A stretch of 64,000 nt of DNA from Brucella pseudogrignonensis (GTDB lineage: Bacteria; Pseudomonadota; Alphaproteobacteria; Rhizobiales; Rhizobiaceae): positions 672,001 through 736,000 of the forward strand of contig NZ_JAVLAT010000002.1 in assembly GCF_032190615.1 (NCBI RefSeq), written 5' to 3'. Numbering within the stretch: position 1 is the stretch's first letter; every line of letters starts with the position of its first letter. Made by a program: the position numbers and the translations under genes. The notes beneath the pieces were generated by a model that was given only the letters and a program-made list of their open reading frames with translations, made no database searches and was not told where the DNA came from. This document shows positions 16,991 through 24,447 of this stretch, piece after piece.

Positions 16991-18277
16991 TTAATGTGTG
17001 CCGACCGCTTTGCCATAAACCCGGATGACATTTCTGACGGCTTCGACCATCAGGGCATGCGGCGTGGCTTCGACCTTGCCTGCGGCAACAGCCGGATAAA
17101 GTGTGCTCAGATACTGGCTGATCAGCGTTTCCGGAATTTTGCGGCCATCAAGACGCTTGAGTAGGTCATTGACGGCAGCGGTGGCTTCCGGATGCGGCCA
17201 GTAATAGCGAATGCGGTCGCTATAGGAGAAATGGCGCTGAAGATGCAGTTCTTCTGCATCGCCATGATAATATTTCTCCCAGTTCTTTGGTTCATTGAGA
17301 AGCAGCTTCTCAAGCTTGCCGCGAACAGTGTCTTCTTCTGGCAGTTTGTCAAGGAAAGCTGCAATCTGATCAAGACCATAGAGTGCTTCACGCAGCGCAA
17401 ACGTCAGGCCGGGCCCGACTTTCAGAATGGCAAAACCATCATGAACCAGCGCCGACAGCGCCTCAACCGGCTGATAGTCGGTCGAATGGGCTTCAAAGAC
17501 AAACTGCGGGACCTCGTTGAGAACGCCGCTTAAAGCATTCGCCTTGTTGCTGTCGTAATAGACAACGTTTTCATTGCCGAATTCCACGCCCGGCTGAACC
17601 ACAACGCCGATGGCGCGCGAGAATGCATCCTCTAAGCCAAGGGCTGCAAAAGCCTTGCGGTGAATGGCGATGGTTTCAAGCGCTGCATCTGGCTTGGTCA
17701 GCTCCAGATCTTCGATCTCTTCCATCGCGCCGCCCGGGATCGGAACTTCCGTGCCGACAATATAGACAGGCAGATCAAAGCCGGATTCAGCGGCTGCTTT
17801 TTCTGCAACTTTTGCAAGACGCGCTGCACGTTCAGCAGTCACAGCATCAGGCAGTGCAACAGGTTCGCCAGCGCAACCCATCGACGTGTCGAGGTGGATT
17901 TTGGTAAAGCCTGCACGCACAAATCCATCCATCATCACTTCGGATTTGGCCATGGCTTCTTCAGCCGACAAATGCTTCCAGGGATTTGGGCCGAGGTGAT
18001 CACCACCCAGAATAAGGTGCTTGGTATCAAAGCCGAGACGCGCTGCAATATCTTCGACAAAACGGCGGAAATCAGCCGGTGTCATGCCGGTATAGCCACC
18101 ATCCTGATTGACCTGATTGCAGGTGGCTTCGATCAGAACGTCAGTCTTGGTTGCAATGCCTTCAAGAAGGGCTGCTTCGATAACCAGAGGATGAGCCGAG
18201 CAGATCGAGGTGATGCCTCCGCGTTCGCCGCCAGTATAACGGGCGGGAAGGTGGCGTAAGCGCTGAGTGCTGCTCAT
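16991..18277 (-). CDS. GatZ/KbaZ family protein, copy 1 (probable tagatose-6-phosphate 4-epimerase)
   Basis: 428 residues, full length for the family annotated as the non-catalytic subunit of class II tagatose-1,6-bisphosphate aldolase. Conserved family segments are clear: ITSICSAHPLVIEAAL at 22-37, GGDHLGPNPW at 91-100, HLDTSMGCAGE near 128-138 and VGTEVPIPGG near 174-183. No GatY/KbaY catalytic subunit is encoded in the window. Relatives from Agrobacterium and from thermophiles are, to my knowledge, tagatose/fructose-6-phosphate 4-epimerases, and that role fits the operon better. It is last in an operon after NagA (27-base gap). A near-identical copy lies at 32380-33666, with 13 residue differences, seven of them in residues 6-18. 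Confidence 0.88.
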   Translation of the reverse strand: MSSTQRLRHLPARYTGGERGGITSICSAHPLVIEAALLEGIATKTDVLIEATCNQVNQDGGYTGMTPADFRRFVEDIAARLGFDTKHLILGGDHLGPNPWKHLSAEEAMAKSEVMMDGFVRAGFTKIHLDTSMGCAGEPVALPDAVTAERAARLAKVAEKAAAESGFDLPVYIVGTEVPIPGGAMEEIEDLELTKPDAALETIAIHRKAFAALGLEDAFSRAIGVVVQPGVEFGNENVVYYDSNKANALSGVLNEVPQFVFEAHSTDYQPVEALSALVHDGFAILKVGPGLTFALREALYGLDQIAAFLDKLPEEDTVRGKLEKLLLNEPKNWEKYYHGDAEELHLQRHFSYSDRIRYYWPHPEATAAVNDLLKRLDGRKIPETLISQYLSTLYPAVAAGKVEATPHALMVEAVRNVIRVYGKAVGTH

Positions 18278-18304
18278 GATGGGACTCCATATATAATGTA
18301 AATT

Positions 18305-19402
18305 TCAGAGAGAAATGCGCTGAAGATTGTTATCCATAGCAAGAACTTCTGGCAGTGGCGTTCCGGCACCAAGGTTCGGGCTAGTTACGCCCATCACATC
18401 GGCAGGCACAACACAGGCCGCGCGAATGGCTTCTTCAAGCGGCACGCCGACGTGCTGAACCAGATTGGCAAGACAGCCGACCATATCGATATGGGCGCCT
18501 GCAAGCGAACCGGCTGCATTAACGAGTGCGCCATCGCGCACTTCAATGCGTTCGCCATACAGTTCGAAATGGTCTGGCCCGCCAATGGTGGACATGGCAT
18601 CTGACACGAGGAACATGCGGTCGCGTTTAGGGCGTGCACGCCATGCGATGCCGACCATTTCCCATGTCACATGATGCCCATCAACAATGATGCCAACAAA
18701 CGCATCGCTGCCAATCGCAGTGCCGACCACACCCGGCTCACGCGATGTCATTGGCGGCATGGCGTTGTAAAGATGGGTGAAGCAGCGGATCCCGGCTTCA
18801 AGCCCGGCACGGGCCTGTTCCGTCGTGCCGTTGGTGTGACCGGCGGAAACCACGACTCCCATATCTGCGATCTCGCGGATCGTGTCGCCCGGCACCATTT
18901 CAGGTGCCAGCGTCAGCATGACAGGCACATCCGCCTTGCGCAGAATTTTCAGCGCTTCAAGCGTGGATGCATCCATCGGGCGGATGAATTCAACGCGATG
19001 CGTGCCCTTGCGGGCAGGGTTAAGATGCGGGCCTTCTATGTGCAGGCCGAAGAAGCCATCCATGCCCTTGCATTCAACGGCTGCATGGGCTGCCTGAATG
19101 ATGCGCTCCGGCTCGCAGGTAATTAGCGTTGGCAGAACCCAGGCAGTGCCGAGTTTGCGCAATGTCGAGATGATGTGCGCGATGCCCTTTGCACTGGTTT
19201 CCGAATTGAGCATGACGCCGCCCGCACCATTGACCTGCAGGTCGATGCAGGCTGGCATCAGCACATGCGGCGTGAGGTCCGGCGTTTCATCCGACTTTCG
19301 CGGGCGAAGACGGATGATGCCATGCTGGCCGATCTCGGCCACGAGACCAGTCTGAAGTCGCCCATTTAGAAACACATAATCGGGGGCAACAAGACGGGTC
19401 AT
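18305..19402 (-). CDS. nagA: N-acetylglucosamine/N-acetylgalactosamine-6-phosphate deacetylase
   Basis: 365 residues of the amidohydrolase superfamily, removing acetate from an N-acetylhexosamine-6-phosphate in the cytosol. Metal and substrate residues are visible: the glutamate in LHIEGPHLN, histidines in SAGHTNGT and THLYNAM, and the catalytic aspartate in FLVSDAM. The start overlaps the end of the kinase gene by four bases. Nearby AgaS-like isomerase and GatZ-type genes suggest the substrate in vivo may be GalNAc-6-phosphate (an AgaA role) as much as GlcNAc-6-phosphate, so the symbol names the family, not a proven substrate. Confidence 0.92.
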   Translation of the reverse strand: MTRLVAPDYVFLNGRLQTGLVAEIGQHGIIRLRPRKSDETPDLTPHVLMPACIDLQVNGAGGVMLNSETSAKGIAHIISTLRKLGTAWVLPTLITCEPERIIQAAHAAVECKGMDGFFGLHIEGPHLNPARKGTHRVEFIRPMDASTLEALKILRKADVPVMLTLAPEMVPGDTIREIADMGVVVSAGHTNGTTEQARAGLEAGIRCFTHLYNAMPPMTSREPGVVGTAIGSDAFVGIIVDGHHVTWEMVGIAWRARPKRDRMFLVSDAMSTIGGPDHFELYGERIEVRDGALVNAAGSLAGAHIDMVGCLANLVQHVGVPLEEAIRAACVVPADVMGVTSPNLGAGTPLPEVLAMDNNLQRISL

Positions 19403-20340
19403 TGGCTTTCTCCAGAATGATTAAGCGCGTAGAGCGCAACGCCGCGTGCACCCGAACTATCACCAAAACGTGCCGTTCTGATGGCGGGTATGCGTGTGGG
19501 TCCGAGCTTGCGCTTTTCAAATGCCTTTGAGACGCGTTCAGCTACACCATCCATATTGGAAAGACCGCCGCCAAGAACGAAACAATCCGGATCGACGACA
19601 AGCTGCATGGTCAGAAGCGATTCCGCCATCAGATCAGCCCAGTCATCGAGAATCTTTTCTGCGTTCGCATCGCCATTGGACGCGCGCAATGTCAGTTCCT
19701 GATTGGAGATGGTCTCATTGAGCTTGATCTTGGAAATATCGGCAAGGCCCGTGCCGGAAACATAGCGTTCCATGCAACCTGTCTTGCCGCAGCCGCAAGG
19801 AATCAATGGCAGGTTCTGCTCGCTCAGAACGCGTGCAGGCATACCCGTGTGACCGATTTCCAGTGCAAGACCATTATAGCGCGGTGGAATTTCGCCATTG
19901 ATGACCACACCAGCGCCCATGCCGGTGCCGACGATCAGGCCAATCATTGCTTCGCTGCCTTCGGCTGCACCGCCATGCGCTTCCGAATAAGCAAAAGCCA
20001 TACAGTCATTCATCAGCGGAAAGCTGCGCCCGAAACGTGTGGTCAGCGCTGTACCTACATCACGACCGGTGATAGGAATATTGGATGCAAAGCCGTGGCC
20101 GGTGGCTGGATCAATCCAGCCCGGTAGGCTGATGCCGACGGGCAGATTTGGATTGCCCGCCGTCTCGGTCAGCCATTCAATCTGCGCCGAAAGCCCATCG
20201 ATAAAGGCCTCAAAGTCGCTGACGGGCGTTGGAATACGCCGTGTCAGAACTGTTTCCATATTTGCGTCGAACAGGCGGCCCTCAATTTTGGTGCCGCCCA
20301 GATCAATGGCGCCGCAGATCATGCTGACCTCGTGTTTCAT
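19399..20340 (-). CDS. ROK family N-acetylhexosamine kinase
   Basis: 313 residues. The phosphate-binding loop is in AIDLGGTKIEG (residues about 12-22). The catalytic aspartate is in LMNDCMAFA, and the ROK zinc site is H..PCGCGKTGCMERYVSG. It would phosphorylate a cytosolic N-acetylhexosamine at C6. Its gene overlaps both neighbours by four bases (nagA and the AgaS-like gene), so the three are tightly coupled. No DNA-binding domain is present, so it is a kinase rather than a NagC-type repressor. GlcNAc, GalNAc or both are plausible substrates. Confidence 0.9.
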   Translation of the reverse strand: MKHEVSMICGAIDLGGTKIEGRLFDANMETVLTRRIPTPVSDFEAFIDGLSAQIEWLTETAGNPNLPVGISLPGWIDPATGHGFASNIPITGRDVGTALTTRFGRSFPLMNDCMAFAYSEAHGGAAEGSEAMIGLIVGTGMGAGVVINGEIPPRYNGLALEIGHTGMPARVLSEQNLPLIPCGCGKTGCMERYVSGTGLADISKIKLNETISNQELTLRASNGDANAEKILDDWADLMAESLLTMQLVVDPDCFVLGGGLSNMDGVAERVSKAFEKRKLGPTRIPAIRTARFGDSSGARGVALYALNHSGESQ

Positions 20341-21419
20341 GCTGCAAAGGGGTAAATCTTAACCCCGGAAACAACGCGTGTCAGGTTGCCCTGATCAATA
20401 AATGGATTGTCGATGTTGAGATTGAGTTCTGCCGACCAGCGGGCGGACCAGATTTGCGCCAGAAGCACGTAAAGTACGGCATCCCAGCGGCTGTCGCCGG
20501 TAAGATCAAGCGTAAGATCACAGCCTTCGCCACCAACGGTCGTAACAGTCGCTGTCGGGAACTGCTGAGCAATTTCAACTGCGATGTCGTGATCATAACG
20601 CGCGGTATGCTGATCCGGGTGAATGAAGACCACAACGCGGGTGTTGCCGACAACCGAAGCTTTTGGGCCATGACGGAAGCCGAGCGTGCTATCCCAATTT
20701 GTCATGACTTGACCCGCGGTCAGCTCCAGAACCTTGAGTGCGCTTTCGCGCGAAACGCCGGTCAGTGCGCCGGAGCCCAGAAAGATTGCGCGGTCTGGAT
20801 GGGGCGCAGGCGTTGCGTCGAGCTGTGCAAGTGCCTTAGTACCCGCAGCCGAGAGCTTGTTAAGTTTGTCGGCGACATCAACATTGCTATCAATGCAGGC
20901 GAGCGCCGACAAAAGCATTGTCGTGTAGCTCGACGTCATTGCAAAAGCCTGATCGTGCGTTGCTGCTGGCAGAACGATCACGCGCTGTTCGCCAGGGCCT
21001 TTCGCTGCCCGAACGGCCAGTGTACTTTCGCCATTGCAGGTGATGTTGAGGCGGTGTGCCTTCGGGAAATGCTCATCCAACAGGTCGAGCGTTGCGACGG
21101 TTTCCGAGCTGTTGCCGCTGCGGCCAAATTGCACGACGAGCAGTTCGCCATCATCAGACAGCGTTTCAGACGGATTGGAAACAATGTCGGTGGTCGGAAT
21201 GGCGTTAAGCGAAATTGCGCCAGCCTTGACCGATGCAAGAGCTTGACCGATGAAAGCCGAGGTCCCTGCGCCGCTGAAAACGATATGCTTGATACCCTTG
21301 GCGGCTATCCATTCACGGATTTCAGCCGACTGGGTGGCAAGAGGTGCTGCCCATGCCTGCCAGATGCCCGGCTGTGCATGAATTTCCTGCCAGGTGTGAC
21401 TCGTTTCCAGTTTAGTCAT
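20337..21419 (-). CDS. agaS: AgaS-like SIS-domain galactosamine-6-phosphate deaminase/isomerase
   Basis: 360 residues from ATG at 21419, chosen over an upstream in-frame start because GGACGG lies just ahead and AgaS proteins begin near this point. Two SIS domains are seen. Motifs shared with E. coli AgaS include SGAGTSAFIG, IPTTDIVSNP, QFGRSGNSSETVA, MTSSYTTM, SALKVLELTAG and GFRHGPKAS. AgaS converts galactosamine-6-phosphate to tagatose-6-phosphate plus ammonia. This is the main evidence that the operon handles GalNAc. A GlcN-6-phosphate deaminase role of the same fold remains possible. The start overlaps the regulator's last codons by eight bases. Confidence 0.85.
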   Translation of the reverse strand: MTKLETSHTWQEIHAQPGIWQAWAAPLATQSAEIREWIAAKGIKHIVFSGAGTSAFIGQALASVKAGAISLNAIPTTDIVSNPSETLSDDGELLVVQFGRSGNSSETVATLDLLDEHFPKAHRLNITCNGESTLAVRAAKGPGEQRVIVLPAATHDQAFAMTSSYTTMLLSALACIDSNVDVADKLNKLSAAGTKALAQLDATPAPHPDRAIFLGSGALTGVSRESALKVLELTAGQVMTNWDSTLGFRHGPKASVVGNTRVVVFIHPDQHTARYDHDIAVEIAQQFPTATVTTVGGEGCDLTLDLTGDSRWDAVLYVLLAQIWSARWSAELNLNIDNPFIDQGNLTRVVSGVKIYPFAA

Positions 21420-22269
21420 TAACGCCGTCCTCTTGAGTACTGATGACACGCACACCGCGTTCGCGGATGCGGTTGGCTATTTCGTGATTGGGTTCAAGAT
21501 CGGTTATGATCGCCGTAATCCGATCCATTGCGCAGATACGATGCAGCCGTGGTTTGCTGAATTTGGTCTTGTCGGCCAGAACGATGACACGGCCAGAAGC
21601 CTCGATCATCGCGCGGTTTTCGTGGGCCTCGTCTTCCAGAAAAGTGCTGACGCCCGTTTCTGGCTCAATGCTGTCTGCCCCCATCACGAAAGTATCGAAA
21701 CGCATCTGGGAAAGAGCCGTATCGACCAGTCGTCCGGAGACGGACATGGTTTCACGGCGAATGCTGCCGCCGGTCAGCATCACCTGATGCTGTTTATGGC
21801 GAAGCACGGTCTGGGCAACGTCGAGACTGCGGGTCATCACGATAAGCGGTGCAAGATTGCCCAGATGCGCTGCGAAGCGCTCTATGCTGGAGCCGTTATC
21901 GAACAGCACAGCTGTATCGCCTTCCAGGAGACTGACCGCCTTGCGTCCGATTGCATCCTTGGCGTCATAATTGACGGCGCGACGATCAACCGGATTGGCT
22001 TCCACGCCAGTGGGGACGAGGCCGGGGCGCTGGGCAAGCGACAAAGCAAGATCGATGCGGAAATCGGCAAGACCTGCATAGCCAAAGCGCTGGCAGAAGC
22101 GGATGAGCGTTGGTTCTGAAGTACCAAGCTGGTTGCACAATTCGCGTGCTGTTGAGCGAATGAAGCCTACCGGATCGTTTTCGATCAACAGGCATATGCC
22201 ACGCAGCTTCGGAGTGAGCTCCGGCACTGCTGCTTGCACAGTCTGATAGAGGTCTTCTGTCGGTTGCAA
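21412..22269 (-). CDS. Chimeric regulator: RpiR-type HTH plus DeoR-type sugar-phosphate sensor
   Basis: 285 residues. Residues 8-80 are an RpiR-type helix-turn-helix (ELTPKLRGICLLIEN, then LGTSEPTLIRFCQRFGYAG), normally joined to a SIS domain. Here residues 107-258 are instead a DeoR/GlpR C-terminal sensor: DTAVLFDNGSSIERFA, VMLTGGSIRRETMSVSGR, FVMGADSIEPETGVST and VLADKTKF. Both halves are complete and joined by a 25-residue linker, and a single frame reads through, so this is a true fusion. It is the first gene of the agaS-kinase-nagA-gatZ operon and probably senses a hexosamine or tagatose phosphate. AACACAA-type repeats lie in its promoter. Confidence 0.88.
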   Translation of the reverse strand: MQPTEDLYQTVQAAVPELTPKLRGICLLIENDPVGFIRSTARELCNQLGTSEPTLIRFCQRFGYAGLADFRIDLALSLAQRPGLVPTGVEANPVDRRAVNYDAKDAIGRKAVSLLEGDTAVLFDNGSSIERFAAHLGNLAPLIVMTRSLDVAQTVLRHKQHQVMLTGGSIRRETMSVSGRLVDTALSQMRFDTFVMGADSIEPETGVSTFLEDEAHENRAMIEASGRVIVLADKTKFSKPRLHRICAMDRITAIITDLEPNHEIANRIRERGVRVISTQEDGVND

Positions 22270-22283
22270 CTCCGGCCCTTTCC

Positions 22284-22361
22284 TTGTGTTGTAATTTTCT
22301 ATTGAAAAGAGAATTTTACTTCAACACAAATTTCTAATGTCAGTTGTTTATTTTAACACAA
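22284..22361. promoter_or_regulatory. Cluster of three AACACAA elements upstream of the chimeric regulator
   Basis: TTGTGTT at 22284-22290 and AACACAA at 22323-22329 and 22355-22361 lie in the AT-rich 149-base gap upstream of the regulator. The last two are direct repeats 32 bases apart (three helical turns), both followed by A/T runs, and the first is inverted. The extended form TTCCTTGTGTT at 22280-22290 recurs exactly at 26855-26865, before the ABC-importer operon. This is a candidate operator set for the RpiR/DeoR-type regulator. Confidence 0.5.
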
Positions 22362-22418
22362 ATTTTGTTTTGCTCCGTTTGCATGTCAGCCATTCCTGAG
22401 CACGGATGGCTGTTTAAA

Positions 22419-23168
22419 TCAGGAAGGCGGCTGCCTGCCATCGGCAATTGCCTTGAGGGCTTCACGCAGTTCGGCAACTTTGGCTGCCGTAGTTCTTGTT
22501 GCACCCGGCACGGCGAAGCCGAAATTCAGCAAAATCTCATCCGCATCGATTGGCGCACTGCAGGATGCATGAATTTCAGTGAGATCAGGCAATGCTGCAG
22601 CGATCTCGGCAAGTGTTCCCATATTCACGCCCGAACCTGGCATGATGGTGATTTTGTTTTTGGCAGCACTCTGCATTTCCGCAAGGCGTTCGAGGCCGGA
22701 TACGGCTTTCAAGGCACCGCCTGAACTCAAAATCCGGTTGATGCCAAGCTCGATAGCTATTTGTACGGCTTCTGCCGCGTCAGGGGTAAGATCGATTGAG
22801 CGATGCAGTGCGATCTCAAGACCATCGGCTGCATTGACCAGTCGCTCCAATGCAGGTCTATCAAGCCTTCCATCGGGCAGATTGGCGCCAATCACAACAC
22901 CTGCGAGGCCAAGGGTGCGTGTTGCTGCAATTTCGGCTTCCATGATCTGCAATTCATCTTCGGTCCAGACAAAGCTGCCAGCGCGTGGCCGTATCATCAC
23001 CATGATAGGAATTGGCGCTTTGGCTGAAAGCTGCATGAGACCGATGGAAGGCGTCAGCCCGCCAATTGCGAGTGCTGCGCAAAGCTCAATTCGATCTGCA
23101 CCGCCTTTGATTGCGGCGTCCAGCCCTTCTGCATCATCGACGCAGACTTCCAGTAATATCCGGCTCAA
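22419..23168 (-). CDS. cutC: CutC family protein
   Basis: 249 residues, typical of the CutC TIM-barrel family, with the opening LEVCVDDAEGLDAAIKGGADRIELCAAL and the segment VMIRPRAGSFVWTEDE. The family is usually labelled copper homeostasis, but the biochemical function is unsettled. In several bacteria it travels with sugar-utilisation genes, as here. It sits 10 bases after the MFS gene and ahead of the chimeric regulator, in a hexosamine operon. A role in amino-sugar metabolism is therefore as plausible as one in copper handling. Confidence 0.88.
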   Translation of the reverse strand: MSRILLEVCVDDAEGLDAAIKGGADRIELCAALAIGGLTPSIGLMQLSAKAPIPIMVMIRPRAGSFVWTEDELQIMEAEIAATRTLGLAGVVIGANLPDGRLDRPALERLVNAADGLEIALHRSIDLTPDAAEAVQIAIELGINRILSSGGALKAVSGLERLAEMQSAAKNKITIMPGSGVNMGTLAEIAAALPDLTEIHASCSAPIDADEILLNFGFAVPGATRTTAAKVAELREALKAIADGRQPPS

Positions 23169-23178
23169 AGCAATCCCC

Positions 23179-24381
23179 TCAGTTTTTCTTGTATTCTATC
23201 TTTGCCAGTATCGCGACACCGGCCAGTCCTGCGATAGCCCCCATGATGGTGACAGTTCCATAGCCAGCAAAGCTTGTGCCAATCGCAAAAAGCGCTGTGC
23301 CGATGCCACCGCCGACAAACATGTTGATTGCGATCAGGGAGGCCGACAGGCCGGGCCGATCGTGAATGATGCCAAGCAGATAGCTTATTGGCTGGCTCAC
23401 GATTGCTGCTGCACCAATCCCCCCAATCGCCGATGCGGCGTAAATCTCCCATCGTGTGGTGAGGAATGCAAGCCAGATCAAATAGATTGCGTAAAGCAAT
23501 GATGCGACAAAGAAGATGCTGATCTGGCTTTTGCGACGGCCAATGCGCGCCCAGACCAGCATGAGAATTGCTTCAAGCCCTGCCACGAAGCCCATGACCA
23601 TGCCAACATCTTCGACTGATCCACCACCGCGCCCTGTAATGATGAGCGGAAGTGCAATGGCATTCACATGCAGAACCGAGGTTATAAGCGCGGTTCCGAT
23701 CAACCGGATGAAAATGCCGGGTGAAATCAGGCGCTGAAGATCGGCAAGGCTTGATGGCTTTGTGCTTTGCGCGTTTGTGTCCGGCTTATGATCATGGGGC
23801 ATCAGCGTCATGATCGACAGAAAGCAACCCAGTGAAAGCAGCGTTGCAAAGGAATAGGCGGTCAGAGGCGAGCCGGTTCCGGCCAGCACAGCACCGACAA
23901 GTCCGGGCACAAGAATCCAAGCAATAGAAATCGCCATGCGAACGATTGTTATAGAATCACCGAGTTCAATCGGCGTCATTCCAGCCGAGTGATTGCGGAT
24001 ATTGGCAAAAAGTAGTGTGCTGACGACGTTAAAAAGCGCGATTGGTCCGATGGTTGCGAGCGCAAAGATCCATGGCGATGGGAACAGCCAGATCAGGCCG
24101 AAACCCGCAATGCCAAGGGCCGTCACAATCACCATCGGCGCGCGATAACGCCCGATGCGGTCAGAAACCAGTCCGATGGCAATGCTTGCCGCGAGATTGG
24201 CGACAACGGCGCAGAAGGCCACAACCGAATAGGTAAAGTCGCTTAAGCCGATGACGCGGATGCCCACGATCGGCTGATATGGTGTTGTGGCCGCCCCTGC
24301 GAAGCCAAAAAACAGGATCGCGATCGTGCTGGCTCGCACGATCGGATATTGCCGGACAAGATCGAGGCTCGAGGTCGACAT
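23179..24381 (-). CDS. MFS sugar transporter
   Basis: 400 residues, with twelve hydrophobic segments expected. The motif GLVSDRIGRYRAP between helices 2 and 3 is the MFS A-motif, and the layout resembles the SET (sugar efflux) branch. It lies between the GH20 hexosaminidase gene and cutC on the same strand. It may therefore import oligosaccharides for the apparently cytoplasmic hexosaminidase or export sugar. Direction of transport cannot be decided from sequence. Confidence 0.82.
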   Translation of the reverse strand: MSTSSLDLVRQYPIVRASTIAILFFGFAGAATTPYQPIVGIRVIGLSDFTYSVVAFCAVVANLAASIAIGLVSDRIGRYRAPMVIVTALGIAGFGLIWLFPSPWIFALATIGPIALFNVVSTLLFANIRNHSAGMTPIELGDSITIVRMAISIAWILVPGLVGAVLAGTGSPLTAYSFATLLSLGCFLSIMTLMPHDHKPDTNAQSTKPSSLADLQRLISPGIFIRLIGTALITSVLHVNAIALPLIITGRGGGSVEDVGMVMGFVAGLEAILMLVWARIGRRKSQISIFFVASLLYAIYLIWLAFLTTRWEIYAASAIGGIGAAAIVSQPISYLLGIIHDRPGLSASLIAINMFVGGGIGTALFAIGTSFAGYGTVTIMGAIAGLAGVAILAKIEYKKN

Positions 24382-24412
24382 TCAGTGCGCCACTATTTTC
24401 ACAATAGGCCTT

Positions 24413-24440
24413 GTCCTGCACGGCTATAACCGTGCAGGAC
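24413..24440 (-). terminator. Intercistronic hairpin between hexosaminidase and MFS genes
   Basis: GTCCTGCACGG and CCGTGCAGGAC form a perfect eleven-base stem around CTATAA in the 66-base gap between two co-directional genes. There is no T-run after it in the direction of transcription, so it more likely protects the upstream message or lowers read-through than fully terminates. Confidence 0.55.
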
Positions 24441-24447
24441 ATGAGGA

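Noticed and set aside
20454..21422. 322-codon open frame on the plus strand
   Set aside because: It is antisense to the agaS-like gene and has a cysteine/arginine-rich shadow composition.
21412..22269. Frameshift or misassembly creating the apparent fusion regulator
   Set aside because: A single uninterrupted frame covers both domains, with a short plausible linker and correct overlaps with neighbours.
22579..23502. 307-codon open frame on the plus strand
   Set aside because: It spans the antisense of both cutC and the MFS gene, and no ribosome site or domain supports it.
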